Part shown: piece by piece, positions 42,477 through 55,700 of the stretch
Layout of the letters: the number at the start of each line of letters is the position of its first letter
Position numbering within the stretch: the stretch's first letter is position 1
Assembly: GCA_023897205.1 (NCBI GenBank)
Contig: JAHWDD010000008.1
Span: forward strand, 3,038,001 to 3,102,000
Origin: Exophiala sp. HKRS030
Taxonomy: Eukaryota > Ascomycota > Eurotiomycetes > Chaetothyriales > Herpotrichiellaceae
DNA: 64,000 nucleotides
Direction: 5' to 3'
Notes under the pieces: model-generated
Databases searched by the model: none
Told to the model about the DNA's origin: nothing
Seen by the model: only the letters and a program-made list of their open reading frames with translations
Position numbers and translations under genes: made by a program

Positions 42477-43753
42477 GTCTTTGTATTGTTTGTGGGGGGG
42501 AGGAGGGGGTTTGGATGGTGATGGATTCAAAGTAAAACCTCTGGTGGTGTTTTGTCCCTTCTTTTCGACCGAAAGTCAAGTACACGAATATCTCTTGTCT
42601 GTCAGTAGGTTGATCGGGTGAGTGCGGTAGGAAAACAAAGCAAAATATATACATCCTCATCAGTGTGGTTTTTCTTTTTCTTTTTTGTTTTGCCAATCGT
42701 GAATCTGAAAGGTCCGGTCGATGAATCCATTCATTGATGGTTCCATTCCTTTTGCTTACCAATTAACCTGACCAGGTTTTGAAAAAGCTGGTCGGGCTCT
42801 AGATACATTTTGGACCCGACCACGATTCCAAGAACCGTGGCCTCGCCGTGTGAGAGAGAGAGTGTGTGTGTTTTGTTACGTGGAGAAGTAAGAGTGCTGT
42901 GGTTGTCGAGAGTCGTCAAGATCCCAGAGAGAGAGATCCGTGGTCCGGTTTGCCCACTCCCCCCCCCCCCTCCGTGGACGCCCGCGGAGGGGAATCCACA
43001 TTTTCCACTTCAGCACAAGTAATCTCACCCCGTCGATTACAGAGCATCACCACGGATCAATGTCCGTAATGTACTTTCGGAACGTTGTGGCCAAAGGATC
43101 AAGGATAACATACGGTTCCATTCGAAATCTCTCTTCTTGGTCATCGTGGTGTCGGGAAACGGGTGACTTTCTCTCCGTTTGTTGTACATGACACCGTACC
43201 GAGTATGTACCCGGGGAACTGGACTATACACCACCACCACCTTGGAGGATCACCAAACATCAATCGTCAAATATCCATGAAATAAACATACATAAAAAAA
43301 ATATCTTCGGACACCTGTTCTCGCATGGGAAATCTATCCCAGACACCTTCGCATACGCAAGTAGCATCTTCGACCAATTTATGCCGAAAATCCTGCCTTT
43401 TTGTATTGGGAAATCTTCCAACTAAATATATATATACTCATCCTCGACGGTTTGATTGAACAACAAGGTACTCTGTATATTCGGTACACTAGGTACGATA
43501 CAAAAAGACATCATTAACATCATCATTTCCAGTACAATCTCAACCTGGTATCAAATAAGAGACACTCGAAAAGAAAGAAAAAAACAATACACAATTGCCA
43601 TTTCCTGGTCAATCAAGAAAATTCGCTCAGAACGCACAACATGCACACGCACGCCCAAAGCCATTCCGTTCGTTGTTCCTCCTCCTCCTCCTCCTCCTCC
43701 TCCTTTGGCTGAAAGAAAACAGCAAAAGAAGCAAAAAAAGAAAAAAAAAAGAC
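42477..43753. other. Intergenic region with simple repeats
   Basis: About 1.3 kb between two minus-strand genes. No supported gene. It contains a poly-C run near 42959-42970, a (TCC)n tract at about 43678-43703 and A-rich tracts near 43734-43750 that form the 3' side of the following gene. Confidence 0.4.
43678..43703. repeat. (TCC)n microsatellite
   Basis: About eight tandem TCC units, close to the 3' end of the leucine-rich-repeat-type gene. Confidence 0.85.
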
Positions 43754-46700
43754 TCAAACATCGACAAGACCACTGTTGATGGCTGCAGCCATCTGAGACT
43801 TTCGAAAAGTTTCAAACCCTTCTGGGTCTGTATCTCTCAGGGCCAACAACTCCTCAGCGTTCAAACCAATCTCTCTGAGTACCTCATCCGCACCATCCCT
43901 TTGTACTTTTGCCCTTATATCCTCTCCGCTGAGTGCTTCGAGTTTCGCCCGGAGAGCCGCTATATGGGGAGGTTCCGGATGATCACCATTGCTCGTACCG
44001 TGGAGGTTATCCTCCATGCCCGTGGGTTTGAGCACTTCTCGGCGAATACTCTGTCCCAAACGGTGCATCCGACCTTCTTCATCCGTGAACGCTTTGGCAG
44101 CCAGAGAGGTTTCTGAGGTGGTGCGAGATAATTTGATGGGCCGAGACGAATCCTGCTCGTCGTTTTGGGTGGGGAAGTATTCATCTGCCGAAGTCATCTT
44201 GGTCAATCCATCGGAATCGACAGACGCCGAGAGCATCGAAGGATCGGCCGTCGAAGGACCTGGAGAGGGCGAGCCACTGGCAGACACGAGTCCTGGATCT
44301 GTAGCTTTGGTTTCTGGGTATTCGTCCTCGAATCTTTCAATCATACGCTGCAAGGTTTGATCGAGGTTGAAAAGACGGCCTGTGACAGTTTTAGCACATT
44401 TTAATATAGAAGACGACCCCGAAAACAAACTTACGGTAGTTGTAGTCATTCCCAGCACGATCTTCCCTGATCAGGACCGGCCGTAATCTCATTCGAATCT
44501 TCCTTGCACTGTCGCAAAGCTGCAAACTGACGTCCCGCGGTTTGACACCATGGGTCGCACCTTGTCTCGGTGTTGCTGTGCCACTGACACTCGGACTGAT
44601 ATTCCTTGAATGTGCCCGGCTGGTACCATCTTTGCTCGTCAGACAAACGTCCAAGGCTTTGACTATACCCGTCGACGCGATCAGATAATCTTCGTCAGGA
44701 GCCGGCTCATCATTATCGTGATTGTCAGAGTATCCGTCCATGTGTCCGACAAGGTGAAGAAGCACTTCAGGAGCATCCTTGTCATTTGTGTTGGCGGCAT
44801 GGATACCCATGTCATCGAGAGTTGTCCGTTCCATGTTCCGAAGACTGTATGCCACAACCTGTGACGCCAATGCCTTGACAACTTCACTACTGTCGGCACC
44901 AGGAACTTCAATCTCCACCGCACATATGGTCTCTGACACTCTCACTGCTGTCATCAACGCCGCAAAGAAAGCGCAAGCTTCTTCTTGAGCACCTTCCTCT
45001 TTGGAGTTCATGGCATGCAATAGAGGCGCATTGTCCAAGATACTAATATGCATCATGTTCGGACAGTCGGGTAGAATCTCAGACAGCGCCACCACTTGAT
45101 CGGGAGTTAGGTCTACATCAGACAAGTGGATGCGTCTGAGCTCCGTCAGTCTGGGCAGGAACTTCCGCAAAACTGGTACAGCATTCGGTCCCCCGGAAAA
45201 CAACGCCTTGTTCTGTGACAAATCCATAAATTTGAGGTTCGTGAGTTTGCCAAATGGAATCAAGATCGCGCTGAGGTCGGTCGGTGTCAGGTTACAAGCC
45301 GAAAGACTAATAGCGAACAGGGGGCATGTGTCAGTGGCAACTTCTGCCAATGTATGTGCAATACCTCGCAAGTCATTCCCACCGAGGTCTAGACCTTCAC
45401 AGCTACCAGACTTGACATAGCGAACGAGATGTGCCAATGCTTCTTCGGTGACGTTGTTGTCGGCCAGTCCGAGGCGACGGATCTTGCATTTCATAGCACA
45501 TTCAACAATGTCTTGGATGTTTTTGGTGGAGAGTCCACACCGGCCGAGTATAAGTTCCTCCAGTTTGTCGCCCAATCGTACCGTCAGTGCGTGGATGATC
45601 AGAGTACCCAAATCGACCATCTTGGAATTTGTGTCGGCATTACTGACTGAACTGTTGCCCGAGGGTGTCCTCGATAGATCGCCTGACTTCGGAAATTGTA
45701 ACCCAGAAAGATCAATCGCCTTGAGAGATGTCGACATGTGGAGGAAAAGTCCTATATGCTTCCAACCCAGGTTGGTGATGGCAGGATTATCTTTCAACGA
45801 CAATTTTTCAATGACACCCATCTGTTCCATACCACGTTTTCCGGTATATCTTTTGGGGAGTTTTCTGTTTTGCCGAGCTTGCTCTATAGATTTGCAGCTT
45901 GAGAGTCCAGATAGAATCACTCTAACTCCCTCGTCCGTCAAGCCACAATTTTCCAGGATCAATTTTCGAACGGGCACGATGGCGAGCCAGTCGCCCAACG
46001 TGTTGATGTCTTGTAACGACATTTGGAATCCGGTCAGATCCATTACCGCCACTGTTCCAGGTGCTTCTGCCAGGGTCGCTGATGGTTTCGTAATCTGCTC
46101 TTTCATCTGAGGAAGGATGGAGGTCTCGCGGAGTTGACAACATCGTTTGTAGATTCGTAGAGGGTCTATCGTGGGCCCGTCCATTGGTCGTCTCGGAGTT
46201 GAAGCGCCTGGGGGAGTGTTGCTGGAGTTTGAATCCGAATCATCATCATCTCTGGTCAACTCGAGCGGTACGAGTCCGTTGGCCTCTGCATGCCGCCGTT
46301 TTTTCTCCTTTCGTTCTTTTCGTTCGGCTTCGGACCGTTTCTTCTTTTCCTTTTTCCTTGTTGTCGTAGGCGGAGGTTGGTTCTCCGGAGATGTGGTGGT
46401 GGCCTCACTCAATGAAACTTTGACATCTTGTTTGTCTTTGGATTCTTCAGGCGTCGGCTCAGGCTTGACTGCTGGCTTTTCCTCCTTTGCTTCCGTGGCG
46501 GCCGCCGGGTTTTTCAGAGCAGCACCCTCCCCTATGTCCTTCACTTTTGCATCCTTGACGTCTTTTTTGTTGGTGGACTCCTTTTCTGTGGTGAGGCTTT
46601 GTTTCTGCATGTTCGACGTGGTAGGACGGCTGAACTTGTCAGGCTCCTCGTCGGCTGATGCAGAAAACCCGGCAATCTCGACATCAACACAAAAAGCCAC

Positions 46701-47636
46701 TCGTTTGAGTTTGGCCTGATCGAATTCGTTGATCTTGATTCGCTGTCGATTTTGGTCAATGTTCATGACCCTCCTCGGACAGATCGCCCCGGATGCACCA
46801 CCACCTTTGCCCATGGTCGCATTGGAAGACGATGAGAGTCTCCGTAAAGCGCTCGAGAGGAAGCCTGGGTGCTCCAGTTTCGTTTCCTTGCCCGCGGCAA
46901 CCAGAACCGACGGTCGACGTGGGCCAGCATGTACAACTGGGGTCGGTTTTTCCTCTTTCGCGGTATCGCTGTGTCCGTCTTTGACTGATTCCTTCTTGTT
47001 GAAAGGATTCGACAACTCCACCTTTGGGCTGGGCTGTGGCGATGGCACGTCGGGTTTGTGAAGGCCTTGTCTGTCGTCCATGCTCGACTGGCGGGAGGGT
47101 GTAGGAGAGGTCGACGAGGAGAATTTCGAACTGATACTCGAGATCCATGAGCTGCGTCTGCCATCTCTTTTGCCATTGGGTGTATTGGTCTTCAAGTTCT
47201 TCTTGTCCTCGGCACTTTGTCCCTTGGGCAGTGTAGGTCGTGCATTCTGCGGCTGGCTCTTCGGCTGAGTCTGCGCACCTCCAGCCTTTGTCGCATTCGC
47301 CTGTGCGGTACCAGTCGTGCCGTTCGGCGTCGACACAGGTTTCTGAGGTGCAGCTACAGAGTCTGCATCTCTTTGCGCCTTTTTCGGCTGCTTGTGATCG
47401 GTAGGTGTGGACGGCGGAGTTGGTTCGGTCGATTTGATCTGAGGCGGAGATTGCGATCGCACTTCGTCTTTTTTGTTGTTCTTGTCGCCCAAGGATTGCG
47501 AGAGTTCTGGGACTTCATCAGCACCACCGTCGGGTTGTAGAAGGCCTCGCTGAGATGCAGCGAAGCTCGGCTGCTCACCTTTCTTCGAATGCAAGAGCCA
47601 GTCAACGTCGAGATTGTGCCCGACTGTGCTCGCCAT
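43754..47636 (-). CDS. Large RNI/leucine-rich-repeat protein, fungal MHP1-like annotation group
   Basis: Exons 44435-47636 and 43754-44379 join over a 55-bp intron (GTAAGT...GTCACAG, phase 1), giving 1275 aa. The first 250 residues are low-complexity and Ser/Pro/Lys-rich, opening with VGHNLDVDWLLHSKKG. A conserved block follows (ICPRRVMNIDQNRQRIKINE, VAFCVDVEIAGF), then an acidic/basic linker with KKEKKKRSEAERKERKEKK. Residues of about 500-900 carry leucine-rich repeats of the ribonuclease-inhibitor type (KLILENCGLTDEGVRVIL, LGLADNNVTEEALAHLV, LDLGGNDLRGIAHTL). The C-terminus has a helical end with FETFRKSQMAAAINSGLV. In mould genomes such proteins are often labelled cell-wall-biogenesis or Mhp1; I rely on memory for that label and it is not proof of function. 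Confidence 0.85.
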
Positions 47637-48886
47637 GGCTGCGGCAAAGATTCGGCATGCAGCCGTAGATTATTTCAACTCGGGCCCTGATCACAGAAAT
47701 ATGTATTCAGGCTGGAGCAAAGACATGATGGAGAGTCATGAGTGCAGTGTGAAGCTGAGGAGCGATGGAGCGACGGCGGGGTTCAACAAGACTTGTTTCC
47801 ATTCGGCTGTGGTAATGATGGCGACCGGGATATGATGGAAGAACGTGGGTGGCTGTAGTCAGTGTGAGAGTCTAGACACATTGACTTGCCCTGTGGGCGG
47901 GAGTGAGAGGGGCAAACCACCATTGATTCCCTTACCTGGGTACTCCGTACAGAAGCTCTACCAGCCTATTAATTTGAATCAGGCCCGTGTGGCCCAACGA
48001 TGCGGTCATCGGTCATCAATCACCCAACAGTTGGATACAAGTACTGAGTACCCTATAGGACGAAGTACCCAGTTACCCTGCAGCAGTTAGTTCAGTTGAA
48101 ATGGTGGCCACCGCCGATGATTCTCTCATCAGAAGAACACTCCGTGGCTCCATCGCACAATTACTCGTTACTGGAGATCCATCATCACACCGGGCTTTTA
48201 TCTGGCATGAAGTCAATAAAAACCCTTGCTCGGTGGTATGACCGTGAAGGTTTTTATCGCTTGCATTGAGATGTTTCGCCGACACGGTGTTTGTGTGTCC
48301 TTGTAAAGCACAGTTGATATGCCCACTTCTACTGTCCAGTATCTCCATCAATGACACTTCCTGCATCTGACTCAACCCAGGGCAGCAGTTCGCCTGGGAT
48401 CTGCAGTACGAGAGTCCCTCGTAAAACACAGTCAGTATCTCTTACATACTCTAGGTACTCCATAGGCGACTCGGTTTAGGTAGTCAGCATCTTATGTCAG
48501 AGTTGCCAAACGGCCATTACTCAGCGGTCACTCCAAATAGCCTGAGGCTCTGTCATGGCAAATGACATTTCTACACTCAGGAGTATCTGACACGAAGAGG
48601 TAGAACAAGTTCCAATACGTCAAAATTCTTTGGTTATCATTCTTTGATTCATCAACATATGCAATCACTCTGGCGGCGGCAATTTTTTTTTGATTTGCCT
48701 ACGGCAGGGCCATTGTGAATGGGCCGGACAAGGACACAACTTTTCTTCTGCTCACTATGCTGAGGCTGAACCAATCTCAATTGTTTCTCCATGTCATATC
48801 CCCCCCGAGTATGGTAATCAACTCACTCCGAGACTCCATTGACATCGACCAGATGGTGGGTAAGCAGGCAGATAGATAGAAAGGCT
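47637..48886. other. Intergenic region upstream of the LRR gene
   Basis: About 1.25 kb with no supported gene. It contains an exact TACTCCGTA motif at 47941-47949 and, at the right, the 3' side of the RPL5 gene. Confidence 0.4.
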
Positions 48887-49917
48887 CTATTGTGCAAGAG
48901 CAGCAATCTTTTCCTGGATTCTCTTCTCCTTCTCAGCCTTGGACAACTTCGAGACCTTGTGCTTCTTGCCCTCTGCCTTCCAGTGAGCCTTGTCCTTCTT
49001 CTCACCCTCGTCGTCATCCTTCTTGAAGGGGTCCTCGCGGATGGCGGCGTGGGCCTCGCTGTACAGCTCCTCCAGACCATCGGCCTCGACATCGTTGTCA
49101 AGGTACTTGACGAATTGGGACTTGTAGCGCTCCTCGTCATCGTCGGCCAAGGTCTCCATGTACTCGGCGACGTGGCCACCGAAGATGTACCGGCGGAGGG
49201 TGTCGGCATCGAGTTCCTTGGATTCCTGGTCGTAGCCGGGGAATCGCTTCTCGTTGTGTGGGATGAAGAGACCGCCGTCGGAGGCACCCTTCATGGCACC
49301 AAAGACACGGGCACCGGTCGAGGTTCGGTGGAGACCGACGTCGAGGAAGCACTTGAATGGGCGGCGCTCCTCTCCGTCAACCTCGGCGGCTTCGGTGAGC
49401 TTGTACTCACCGTCCGCCTCTTCAACACCGGTGAAATCCTCGTCCAGGTTGAGCTTCTTGAGAGCACGGCGGGCCAGGAGGAGACCGGTGGCGTAGGCAG
49501 CGGACCAGTTGGTCAGACCGTTTTGGATTCCATATCTCTTAAGCTCGTGTGCGTAGGCGGCGCAAAAGACCTTGTCTCCCGAGAGTTCGGCGGTGATCAG
49601 TTGGCAGATGATGTCGCGGTTGGTGAAGCGCACGACCATTCGGTACTTGGGAGCGTTGTACTTGTTCTTGGCTTGGGCGATCAATCGCTTACGAGCATAG
49701 TAATCGGTCTGCAAGTAGTGAGAAAAGTCAGCGAGGTTGGCCTCAAAAGTCGTCGACCGAGGGCGCAGTCAGACACATACCTTTCCGGCTCTTCTACGCT
49801 TGTACTTGGTCTGGAAGCGCGAAAAGTACGGCGAGTTCTTGACTCTGCAAATGACTTTGTTAGTGATGATCTAGACTCCGAAGGCAGAAGGTGGACAAAC
49901 TCTTTGGTGAAAGGCAT
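48887..49917 (-). CDS. RPL5: 60S ribosomal protein L5 (uL18)
   Basis: Exons 49901-49917 (17 nt), 49781-49844 and 48887-49708 join to 300 aa. Introns are 56 bp (GTTTGT...TTTGCAG with a CACTAAC branch) and 72 bp (GTATGT...CTTGCAG). The joined N-terminus [36 protein letters not shown] is that of eukaryotic L5, and the body matches throughout ([43 protein letters not shown], lysine-rich tail). L5 binds 5S rRNA and, with L11, forms the 5S RNP of the large subunit in the cytosol after assembly in the nucleolus. Codon use is strongly biased to C/G-ending codons, as expected for a highly expressed gene. Confidence 0.97.
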
Positions 49918-50458
49918 TGTGGCTTCTGATCAAGACGAATCTCGGAGTTCACTGTACATCCTTAGAATCAGCATGCTGCAGACCAATTTCCGCAGCGATA
50001 TGCAGGGATTCTCACATCTTTCTCTGAAGGTTGGTGCAGACCACGGTTGTTCAAAGGTCTGAGTGTGTTGGGAATTTGAGAGATTCGCAGTTTGTGAGAA
50101 GTCCGCACTTTGAGTCTTGAACGGTGGTCACTTTTTTTGTGCGCATGCCAAGCCATCGCGAAGACGAAGCCGGGGGAGAGAGTTGGGTGGGGGACCCTCG
50201 CTCTCTACCCACGATCTAGAGGATTCACAGTCTCATACATGGTACCCAACCTCAAAACCGAGTAGGAGCATTTAATAATCAATCTTTTCATTATCTCTCT
50301 ATAACAAATATGCAGCATCATCAAATCATTACTCATCAGCTAGTTTGGTCATGGTTTCGTATCAATTCATCATCTTCATGAAGCCAGGCAGTCTATCCAG
50401 GACACACCAAAAATAAGATCTCGTCTCACACATTCCGTACAACGATGACGGCTTCCTT
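49918..50458. other. RPL5 promoter region
   Basis: About 540 bp between RPL5 and the next minus-strand gene. No gene seen. An additional intron in the 5' leader of RPL5 cannot be excluded. Confidence 0.4.
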
Positions 50459-51766
50459 TCACTTGGGCGACCGTGGTCCTATTTTATCTGTCGTGGTACG
50501 AAGCAACGTCGAGAGAGCGCTCCGGCTATCCCAATTGCGAATCGTCCAGACCTCGACCACCTTTTCATTGACCGTCTTCGTACTCGACTTCAGAGGCTCA
50601 CCCAGTGCGGCTTCTTCTGCTTCGTTCAGCCAGTCGTTCCATGCCGGAGTTCTGGGAGCCCACCCAGCCTCTTTGACCCAGTTACTCGTGCCTGTAACCG
50701 CGATCGCCTTCCACAGGGCTTCAGTGTACGTGGGAGAATAGTTGTCGATCTTCGCCGTGCGCGGTGGTGTACCGCCATGGACCTCGATGTGGTCAACCTC
50801 CAGCCGAGAGAGGTCCCAATGTTGGGCAGGAGGCAGAGCGGCGCCGATCCAGTAGAAGATGTTGATGAGCATGTACGCTCCGGCAAATGCCGTCTGGGTC
50901 TCGATCCTGGCGTTGGCCAGTGAGATGACACCACCCATCAGCAACAGGGTCGAGACTAGAGACAGTCCTCGGTAGATGGCTGTGCCCTCCACGGCATAGA
51001 TGCATCGCTCGCTGGGGTTGAAATACAGATATCGTGCCGTCCTTTCCTCACAGCTCACCACAATAAACGCCCCCTGAGGGTACTTGATCACCACGTCGCC
51101 GGGCGGAGAGTGAGGGTCCGGCTTTGGGTCGTTCGGGGTGGGTGACCATTTGTTAGCTGCACCGGTGACACTGCTCAGTGAGGATAACAGGACAGTAGCC
51201 AACAACGACATCCTAGTCCACGTCAGCAGGTGTTCCAAGTCCGCGCGCAATCGCCCCATCCTACCCATCCTGATAGTATATAGACAAGCCCAGTAATCCT
51301 GCACTCATGACGAAGCCTATAAAGGCCAGTATGGCCAACGGCCCAAAACGCTTGATGGACGGTCGAGGCCGGTCATTTTCTCTCACCCTCACACATGTCA
51401 CGGTGTTCGGGGCAAGCTTGTCTCCACGGTGTAACGCATGGGCCACATGGTGTATATCTTCGCCAGTGTTGCCTGAATGAACCCCAATGACTTTTGCTCC
51501 CGAGGTCGTCTCGAGCTTCTCCGGTCTCGAGGGTCTGATAAAGATCTGAGGCGCAGGCAGGAGTCGAGGGAGGTATATCAGATAACTCAAGGTCACGACT
51601 TGAGCAACAGTCTCGACGGAACCTTCTCCAAGGATAGCAAGGAAACCTGGAGAGCGAATCGGGTCAGCAAATTGGATCTCAGGTACATCTCAGGTAGATG
51701 CTACATACCGACGATGTCAAGCTGGAATGAGTTGTTTTGGTTTTTAAAAGATTGAATGAACCTCAT
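50459..51766 (-). CDS. Predicted multi-span membrane protein, unknown function
   Basis: Exons 51709-51766, 51265-51646 and 50459-51212 join to 397 aa. Introns are 62 bp (GTATGT...CTCCAG) and 52 bp (GTAGGA...GGACTAG with a CTGAC branch). The first exon brings the ATG (MRFIQSF) and joins to GFLAILGEGSVETVAQVVTL, the first hydrophobic span. Further spans are FGPLAILAFIGFVMSAGLLG, SLLATVLLSSLSSVTG, LSLVSTLLLMGGVISLA and GAYMLINIFYWIGAALP. The remaining parts are hydrophilic and end in an acidic/Lys-rich tail. The pattern suggests a conserved filamentous-fungal membrane protein; I cannot name it or assign a transported substrate. Confidence 0.8.
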
Positions 51767-52739
51767 CCTGCTCCCTCCGAGTGATGGAGAGACTTGAAAA
51801 GTCTTGCCGAATCAAAGATCCCTTGGGGCTGAGACCACGGAGGGCGCGGGTTTTCTCCAGTGTTAGCAGAACTGTTGCAGCAGCATTTTGATCCGAGGGA
51901 GGCACAGAGAAAACGACGCAGACACTGCCACTGGTAAAAGAGACCTAAGAGGTCTCAGGATAGAGATCGAACATAGACAAGTCTCTTGTAGTGGAGTGGG
52001 AGGATTGCCAGCACAAAATGCGGTCTCTGCAGTGGTCGATGCTGCAGAGTCGAGCGGCTGAGCCTCCGGTGAACTTTGTCTGGGATAGAATGACGGGCTG
52101 TCAATGCCGTTCATATTGTGCAATACAGAGTGAGTTTTGTGGTGATGGCTGGAAAGGCCGTTGTCAGACCTCGGACATTATGTGCATAAGTCACTACTGC
52201 AGAATAGCAGTTTAGTCGGTGAAGGACTCGACTGGACTGGATAAGATCAACTGCAAAGTCAGCACCAAGAGCATTCTATTGATTCTGGGGGCATGCAGCT
52301 CGATTCTTGTTTCCAATCAGATGTAGACCTAATGTTTGCAAAAACTACCAAGTATCAAAGATCAACAGATATTCCCATGTACGTCTCCAGTCAATGTTAT
52401 ACCCAAGTCGACCCCGTCATCAAAGAAATAAATTGTGACAAAATGAACATCATATTCCAACAGAGAGAAAGAAATAGCCCTCAAGGTCTATATAGATATG
52501 GTACATAGAAAATAGGTGGTAGGATAAGGTAACAGTAATCAACACCCGTCCAGCTCCTTTGACCTCCAAATACAAAAAATAAAGACTGTTAACACAAGAA
52601 ATCATGTCCGTTGCCAGACGGGGTGAATCTAATCAATGTCGTCACGGTCATATATGCTTTTGGGTATCTCTTTCGAATATCAAATTCCCGCGCCCTGCGT
52701 TGATACAATTAATGCCGGTGCATTAGTGCGTATGCAATC
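51767..52739. other. Intergenic region between membrane protein and phospholipase C
   Basis: About 1 kb; promoter of the membrane-protein gene and 3' side of the phospholipase C gene. No gene seen. Confidence 0.4.
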
Positions 52740-55700
52740 TCATCGTCTAGCGACGGTTTCTTCAATCTCCCGGTTCAGCTTGGCTTGACGGGAGGTACGT
52801 TGATCCTCGATACTGGAAGCTCGGGATCTGCCACGGTCCCCAGAGAGGCCTCGAGAGAGTATGCCTCGGAAGACATTGGCCCTGGGTGGTCGTTCGCTCA
52901 CATCTTGGAGCGACCACGGCATGAGCTTGGATTCTTGTTTGACCACCTTGCAGAACAACGTGGAGAAGATGAACTCCTCGCCGTGGCCATTGTACAGAGG
53001 CAAGTGTCTGTAACCCTTTTGAATGCTGTCGAGTTTGGCTGTAAAGGCGGCGAGCTGTCTGATGCCCTTGCCATTGTGCCTGCCATCGTCGGAATTATAG
53101 ACGATGAAGCGAACAAACACGAGTTCGGGGTACTTGGTTTCCAGGGACAGTTCGATGCTATCGCCAAATTGGGGATTGAAACCATTTCCAAAACAGATTT
53201 GTGTCTGACGACGGTATGGCGAACCAATTCCATGGTAGCCGTTCGAGTAGGTCTCTTTGCCACCAGTGCCATTGGCAATCCCACGAGCTCTGTCTTCGGC
53301 GCTGAACATCTGTACCTCGATGAAGGGGTTCAAGGGAGTTTCTCTGCTCATGTTTGGCGGTCGAGGTAGCTGCTGAGCTGATACAATCTGAACCGAGAAT
53401 TTCATCTTGTACCGTGGGAGTTTGACACGATGTTCAAAGTCGCCATGCTTTGTCCGAGGTTTGCGAAGGTATTCTGGTTTGAGCACATAGCCATAGGCAT
53501 CCGTTCCAGCGGCGAACATGGCTTGGTTCATTTGCATATGCGCGTCGAACGTTTGCCAATTAAGGGCAACCATTTGCACACCTCTTCGCCAGAATGTGTT
53601 GGGATCAAAGTTCGATGATTGAAAGCGAAGGTTCTTGGGATAAACACGGCACAAGTACTCCAGATTGTGGTCCTCGAACCTGGCTTTGTCTTCTGGAGCA
53701 TGGCAGAGTTCCATGGCACGATTTTCGCTTAGTGAGAAAATGTGGTTGTACTGTTGGAAACCGAGATCTCGAGCCTCACGGAGGGTATAGCCTTTCATAT
53801 ATACACCAAGGGCGGACAGGAGTGGACCAACCTTGCTCGACTTGGGAGTGCGTTTGGCATTGTCTGCTGCGAGCGAGGAAGATGTAAGAGCGACATCACT
53901 TTCTTCGTCAGCGCTGCTCGCACTAGTCGCCGTTACTGATCGATCAGTCGGGGAGTAAATGGTTTCTGGTGGCGTTATCATAGAAGGACTTGACACTGTT
54001 GACAGACCCGGAACAAAGCCATTAGTAGGGCCATGGCGGTTAGGCGAGCTGGCACTTCGAGTGCGGCTGAGAGTTGCAGACCGACGCGAAGCTTCGAGAT
54101 CAGCGTGTAGCTCGGTAGATTTGACCTTGATCAAGAATTTGTATTTCAGTTGCTCAGGCGATGGCAGTTTCGCCGCAAATCCGGGCAATGGATGAGCAAG
54201 TAACCGGTCGCCGAAGACGGAGCTCATAATATCGACCATCTTAGCCTGCTGCTCACTATCACAGTGGACCTCAAGCGAGATGATGACCGGGTAGGGGGTA
54301 ACGTCAAAAGCACATCTCTGAATAGCATTGATGCAGTCAGAGAAAAGCACCGAGGTCGTGCGAGTTCGACCGTGTGTAACTCTCGGGTTACCATCTTGGC
54401 CGTTCCAGCAGTCGATCTCGACACAGCGGCACCCATGGCGCAGCGCCGTGATGTAAGCTTCTGCCGAAGACGTACCGTTGACTTGCCAGCCTGTAAGATA
54501 GGTGTTGTGAGAAGATGAGATGAAGTACTCGTTCAGTGGTCGATCAAAGATGGGTACTGATTCCTCAGGCCTCGAGTAGACATGACAGTCTTTGGACATG
54601 AGAAAGGTAGCAAAGGCATTGGCATCAATGAGATCTCGCTCACGAAGGTCTGGACGGTTTGGGAACGAAGAGGCAACCAGATCATTCATCTTCTGTTCCC
54701 AGGCAGCTGGTTCAGATAGGTCACTGAGGCTCATTCCTTGAACGTCTTCAAGAAACGAAACGAACTTCGACCGGCTTACGCCGGCGGCGTGGTCATCCTT
54801 GAGATCGTTGAAGATCTTCTTGATGTCGCTTCTCTCGCGCAAGCGTTTCAGAAACTCTTTGAACTGCTCGTACGTTAGGCGCCTCGACTTGTCAATGTCC
54901 GCGGAGTTGAAATGGTGTTCCAGTTCTTTTTCAGGGGCGTGAATATGTAGTTTACGGCAGAGAGACCGGATGGCAGGCAAGTCAAGACCGTCAATCTTAG
55001 TGTCGGGACGTTTTGCCATCTCGCTCTCCCAGTGAGCCCTCATGACCGATTCGCGCTCTGAAGAGCGGACAGTCATCAGCTCCTCGCGGTGTTTGGCCAA
55101 GCTCTCGAGGGTGTCGACCCACAGCTTGAGGTCGGCAGGTGTATGAGCAACAAGATGCAAGGTCTTGACCTGCTTTGAGGAATCCGATGCCGCATAGTTG
55201 ATGGTGAAGCAGAGCTCTGGGTCAACAGCTTCACCTCGTAGCTCCTGTTGATAGCTGGCAGCTTCTTCACCACTTCGGATGCTCTTTATATTGTCGATGT
55301 GGAAGACCTTCATGGTGACTGCTCCTTTCCAAGAGACCCTCGAACCCTCGACATCGAGGAAGAATAATTTCTCCTGCTTTTTATTCCGGGTGATCTTGGT
55401 CAAGAGGCAGCCTCCCACGAGACGTTCAGGCACGCAGGGGGCCTGGCCTTCTGGGCTGGTATCGAGGAGAGTTACTGGCTCGCTGGATATGCTCATGGTG
55501 TCGAAAAGACCCAGACCGGGATGGATATCCATGGGCAAGGTATCGAAAGAAGGTGACTCAATGCTGCTGCTACCGCCACCACTAGGCAGTGCATTCTTGC
55601 TGTCACTCCTTCGGCGAGCGATAGGTCCGGTGCTTTCGTCCCGGCGATTTTGGTTCGACGACGTTTTCCTCCGTAGAATTTGCCGGGTGGAGGAAACGCC

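Noticed and set aside
48839..50062. 407-codon frame antisense to RPL5
   Set aside because: RPL5 is certain on the other strand; the strong codon bias of a highly expressed gene leaves long open antisense frames.
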